Origin: an uncultured Collinsella sp.
GTDB taxonomy: Bacteria; Actinomycetota; Coriobacteriia; Coriobacteriales; Coriobacteriaceae
NCBI GenBank assembly: GCA_900541855.1
Contig: UQLD01000014.1
Location: forward strand, 1-64,000
Length of the DNA: 64,000 nucleotides
Direction: 5' to 3'
The position numbers were made by a program, and so were the translations under genes. The notes under the pieces are model-generated. The model searched no databases. It saw nothing but the letters and a program-made list of their open reading frames with translations, and had not been told where the DNA came from. Positions 60,693 to 64,000 of the stretch are shown piece by piece. The stretch's first letter is position 1, and every line of letters starts with the position of its first letter.

Positions 60693-62051
60693 TTACTTGT
60701 CTTTGGGCGCGGGGTGTTTGCAGACCACGCTCATGTAGATCATACCGAGCACGGCAGCGGTGACCGAACCGGCAAGGATGGCGGCCTTGGCAGCCAGAAC
60801 CTCAAACTGGGCCGTCGGGAAGGCAAGGCCGCTGATGAGGATCGACATGGTGAAGCCGATGCCGCCCAGAATGCCCACACCGGCAATCATGTGCCAGTTA
60901 ACGTTATGCGGCAGCTCGCAGACCCTAAACTTAACCAGGGCAAACGTCATGCCAAAGATACCAATCGGCTTGCCCAGCAGCATGCCAAAGTACACGCCGA
61001 GCGTCACCGGGTCGGTGAGCAGCGTGCTCATGTCCACGCCCACTAGGCGAACCTGTGCGTTCACGAACGCAAAGATCGGCAGAATCACAAAGTTGACCGG
61101 CGTGGAGATCAGACGCTCCATGCGGATGAGCGGCGGGGTCACGCGGTGCATGACGCGCTCGACCCTGGTGGTCGAGACGGTAAAGTCATGCTGGCCCAAG
61201 ATGTGCGCCTCGTCGTCGTAGCGGTCATCGAGCAGCGGCAGGCACTCGCCCAACCAATCGGTGAGGCTATCGAGCTTGACGCCGCACTTGGCCGGGATGG
61301 TAAAGGCCAAGATGACGCCGGCAAGCGTGGCATGTACGCCGCTCTTGAACATGCAGAACCACAACAGCAGACCCAGTACCGAATACGGGGCGAGGCGGTA
61401 ATGCTGCGTCTTGTTGAGCCACACGAGCGCGCAGGTCACAAGCGCGGCGGCGCCCAACCAAAACGGATTGGGGCTCTGACCGTAGAAGATGGCGATGGCG
61501 GCGATGGAGATGAGGTCGTCGGCGATGGCGAGCGTCGAGAAGAACACGCGCACGCCGTTGGGCACGCGATTGCCCAAAAGCGACAGCACGCCCAGCGCAA
61601 AGGCAATATCGGTTGCCATGGGAATGGCCCAGCCGTTGTGCGCGCCGGCATGGTTAAAGATCAGGTAGATGCAGGCGGGAACGACGACGCCGCCCACGGC
61701 CGCCAGCATGGGAAGCATGGCCTGACGCGGATTCTTGAGCTCGCCGACCGTCATCTCGTACTTAAGCTCAATGCCCACCAACAAAAAGAAAATCGCCATG
61801 AGGAAGTCGTTGACGAAAAGCTCAACGGTGAGGCCGGCCGTAAGGTTGCCCAGACCCACATACAGCGGGGTCTCCAAAAAGTGATGGATGGCCTCGTAGG
61901 CATCGGTATTGGCACAGATGACGGCGGCGATGGCGGCGAAGACCATGACGGCGGCGGAAATCGTGCCGTTCTCGGCGATGCGCTCCCAGATGTCGTGACG
62001 TTCAAAGCGCTTGCGCTCACGAACGTTGAACAGCTGCTCAGTTGCTGCCAT
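60693..62051 (-). CDS. nhaA: Na+/H+ antiporter NhaA
   Basis: This 452-residue membrane protein exports sodium in exchange for protons. NhaA motifs are visible: FFLLVGIELKYEM, PMATDIAFALGVLSLLGNRVP with the ion-binding Asp residues and FFSTLAIADDLISI. The C-terminal half has FVNAQVRL and IGFTMSILISGLAF. Helices are numerous, consistent with a 12-segment fold. It is monocistronic. Confidence 0.93.
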   Translation of the reverse strand: MAATEQLFNVRERKRFERHDIWERIAENGTISAAVMVFAAIAAVICANTDAYEAIHHFLETPLYVGLGNLTAGLTVELFVNDFLMAIFFLLVGIELKYEMTVGELKNPRQAMLPMLAAVGGVVVPACIYLIFNHAGAHNGWAIPMATDIAFALGVLSLLGNRVPNGVRVFFSTLAIADDLISIAAIAIFYGQSPNPFWLGAAALVTCALVWLNKTQHYRLAPYSVLGLLLWFCMFKSGVHATLAGVILAFTIPAKCGVKLDSLTDWLGECLPLLDDRYDDEAHILGQHDFTVSTTRVERVMHRVTPPLIRMERLISTPVNFVILPIFAFVNAQVRLVGVDMSTLLTDPVTLGVYFGMLLGKPIGIFGMTFALVKFRVCELPHNVNWHMIAGVGILGGIGFTMSILISGLAFPTAQFEVLAAKAAILAGSVTAAVLGMIYMSVVCKHPAPKDK

Positions 62052-62259
62052 GGGCGGCTCCTTTCACGGGAAAGCTCCCGTCTTAAAAAAGCACGGCCCG
62101 CCCAAGTGGCGGCGCCGCGCTCTAACGTATTACGCTTGCATCTAGCCTACCCTGCACGACAAGCACGCAGGCGTGGCCGAAAAGCGGAACCACAGGTTGA
62201 ACATTATTTGCTCAACGGCACGGGCACGCCTGTCCAAGAGACGACGCGGCGCTGTGCAC

Positions 62260-62298
62260 AAAAAACGACCGGAGCGCGGGGCGTCCGCGATCCGGTCG
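62260..62298 (-). terminator. Terminator of ppaC
   Basis: On the minus strand CGACCGGA / TCCGGTCG with a 17-base loop is followed by TTTTTTG. Confidence 0.82.
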
Positions 62299-62318
62299 TG
62301 GCATTTTGTCAACTAAAC

Positions 62319-63242
62319 CTAGCAGGCGGCCATGATGGGGGCAGCGACCTGCTTCTTACGGGAGAGAACGCCCGGCATCCAGACGCCGTCGTGCTCGTCG
62401 GCAATGCCCAGACCCTTCTGAGCAGCCTCGGTCTCGCCCTCGAGCAGGACCTGCGAGCCCTCCTCCATGATGTCGGTGATGCACAGGACGATGCCGTCGG
62501 CACCCTTCTCGGCGGCGTAGGCGCGCATGGCCTCGCGGATCTCGTCAATCATGCCAAGCGCACGGGTCTTGTCGACGGTCTCGTACTGGCCGATGAGCAG
62601 CTTCTTGCCGGCGGGCTCGAACATCTTGACGTCGTTGCCGACCATCTCGGCTGCGGTGAAGGAGCCGGACGGACGGGTGAGGAAGACCTCCATGCCAAAC
62701 TTGACCGGGTCGACGCCCACCTGCTCGCCGAGCTTGGCGGCAACGGCGCGGTCGACATCGGTGGTGGTGGGGCTCTTGAGCATGAGCGTATCGGTCATCA
62801 TGGCCGAGAGCAGCAGCTTGGCCTGGACGTCGGAAAGCTCGACGCCGAGCACGCCGGCGAGCTTGGTGACGATGGTGCAGCTGGAGCCCCAGGGCAGGCA
62901 GATGTAGTGCAGCGGGCCGGCGGTCTCGAAGTCGCCGATGCGGTGATGGTCGACGACACCAAAGACCGTGGCGTCCTTAAGACCGGCAACGGACTGGGCA
63001 GACTCGTTGTGGTCGGTGAGGACGACGAGCTGACCGGCCTCGACGGACTCAATCACGCGGGGCTCGGCAATGCCGGCGTCGGCGAGCAGCTTGGCGGACT
63101 CGGCCGGAAGCTGACCAAGGGCGCAGGCCTCGTAGGTGTTGCCGGCATACTCAACCTGGTTGAGCAGCTGGGACAGGACGACGGCGCTCATGATGGCGTC
63201 GTTATCGGGGTTCTGGTGACCAAAGACAAGAACGTTTGCCAT
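62319..63242 (-). CDS. ppaC: Manganese-dependent inorganic pyrophosphatase
   Basis: This 307-residue family II pyrophosphatase hydrolyses PPi. DHH-family metal ligands are visible: FGHQNPDNDAIMSA at the N-terminus, VLTDHNE, and the DHH motif in GVVDHHRIGD (about 97). A C-terminal DHHA2-type domain includes a GSFTAAEMV segment, with SRKKQVAAPI at the end. It sits between nhaA and the ROK kinase on the minus strand. Confidence 0.93.
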   Translation of the reverse strand: MANVLVFGHQNPDNDAIMSAVVLSQLLNQVEYAGNTYEACALGQLPAESAKLLADAGIAEPRVIESVEAGQLVVLTDHNESAQSVAGLKDATVFGVVDHHRIGDFETAGPLHYICLPWGSSCTIVTKLAGVLGVELSDVQAKLLLSAMMTDTLMLKSPTTTDVDRAVAAKLGEQVGVDPVKFGMEVFLTRPSGSFTAAEMVGNDVKMFEPAGKKLLIGQYETVDKTRALGMIDEIREAMRAYAAEKGADGIVLCITDIMEEGSQVLLEGETEAAQKGLGIADEHDGVWMPGVLSRKKQVAAPIMAAC

Positions 63243-63391
63243 GGATATCCTCCACTTGATATGTGTACTTGGACGTAGCTATGGTAGCACGCTGGCGCCG
63301 AACCTTATGAGACGCAAGGGCCGCGGCGCAATTTGGGGCGAGCCTGGGGGCGAAATCTGTCCCCCTTATACCACCCGCCCTCCTGCACCGA

Positions 63392-64000
63392 CTATTTACC
63401 GGCGGCGCGCAGGGCTACGTAGGCGGCACCGATGATGCCGGCGTCGTTTCCGAGCGAAGCGACCTTAATGGGCGTCTCGCGCGAGGCGGAAAGCGCGTAT
63501 TGCTTAAAGTGCTCGCGAACCTTATCGAGGTAGACATCGGCCGAAGCGGACGCGCCGCCACCGATCAGGAACATCTCGGGGTCGACCACGTTGGCGATAA
63601 GCGCCAGGGCGCGACCGAGATAGTCGGCCATGGTATCGGCCGCGGCAAGCGCGAGCTTGTCGCCCTCGCGGCAGGCCTGGAACACGTCCTTGGAATCGGA
63701 GGGACCGGTGAGCTCGATGGGCTCGACACCCGCTTTCTCGCACTCGGCAAGGTAGTTGCTCACCACGCCGGTGGCGCTGGAATACTGCTCCAGATGGCCA
63801 TGGCCGCCACAACCGCAGGTGCGTTCCTCAGCCGGATTCAGGCACATGTGGCCAATCTCGCCGCCGGCGCCCACAACGCCCGATACCACGTCGCCGTTGA
63901 CGATAACGCCGCCGCCCACGCCGGTACCGATGGTGACCATCACCACGTTCTGCACGCCCTTGGCAGAACCGAGCCAGGCCTCGCCCATGGCAGCGGCGTT
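63392..64000 (-). CDS. ROK-family glucokinase-like protein (partial, N-terminus off window)
   Basis: The C-terminal about 203 residues of a ROK kinase are present; the start is beyond position 64000. Visible are the sugar-binding GTGVGGGVIVNGDVVSG, the ROK zinc-site CGCGGHGHLEQY, and GGEIGHMCLNP. It probably phosphorylates glucose or another hexose with ATP. A transcriptional ROK repressor is less likely given the kinase-type zinc motif. Confidence 0.87.
   Translation of the reverse strand, partial: NAAAMGEAWLGSAKGVQNVVMVTIGTGVGGGVIVNGDVVSGVVGAGGEIGHMCLNPAEERTCGCGGHGHLEQYSSATGVVSNYLAECEKAGVEPIELTGPSDSKDVFQACREGDKLALAAADTMADYLGRALALIANVVDPEMFLIGGGASASADVYLDKVREHFKQYALSASRETPIKVASLGNDAGIIGAAYVALRAAGK

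Noticed and set aside
61146..63278. 710-codon plus-strand frame across nhaA and ppaC
   Set aside because: It is antisense to two confident genes; the translation has no domain.

Overview
The window comes from a high-GC Gram-positive gut bacterium of the class Coriobacteriia, most likely Collinsella or a close relative. This is inferred from protein composition, Shine-Dalgarno starts, many PTS/lac-type sugar loci and the housekeeping gene order tmk-holB-ricT-comF. No 16S gene is present, so the genus is an inference.

Layout. Positions 1-20 kb hold galactoside uptake: lacF (IIA), then two tandem copies of a divergent LacI regulator / lacE (EIICB) / lacG (6-phospho-beta-galactosidase) module. 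A third lacE-like transporter follows, with a TIM-barrel protein and a GntR regulator, plus a Fic protein under a long palindrome, a DeoR regulator (and a broken DeoR copy) and galM. Positions 20-38 kb hold a host-glycan locus. It contains an orphan mannose-family IIB lacking its catalytic histidine, tRNA-Thr(CGT), lacC, lacX, a flavodoxin, two nagA genes and a decayed nagA/yhcH remnant. It also has agaS, two UTRA-type GntR regulators, a complete mannose-family PTS with a GH35 beta-galactosidase, yhcH, and a GlcNAc-type EIICB interrupted by an in-frame stop. Together these would import Gal-beta-HexNAc-type disaccharides and lactose as phosphorylated sugars and feed N-acetylhexosamine-6-P deacetylation, GalN-6-P deamination and the tagatose-6-P route. 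Positions 38-64 kb are mostly housekeeping, nearly all on the minus strand: a SurA-like protein, isocitrate dehydrogenase, an oxidoreductase with a His/Cys tail, DegV, HPF, a solute-binding lipoprotein, a nuclease-like protein, comF, ricT, holB, tmk, a topoisomerase IA, hypB-hypA, tatC-tatA, a STAS protein, an aminotransferase, nhaA, ppaC and a partial ROK kinase.

Non-coding DNA is unusually structured. Three clusters of a roughly 63-bp palindrome (nine copies) sit behind sugar genes. Two short elements with 27-bp and 46-bp terminal inverted repeats look like MITEs. A zinc-ribbon gene is flanked by two 54-bp palindromes. A tandem motif RCCGTTY-N14-RCCGTTY with exact 21-bp period lies upstream of at least four sugar genes and suggests a shared carbon regulator. 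All family assignments are from reading the translated sequence; no database search was run.
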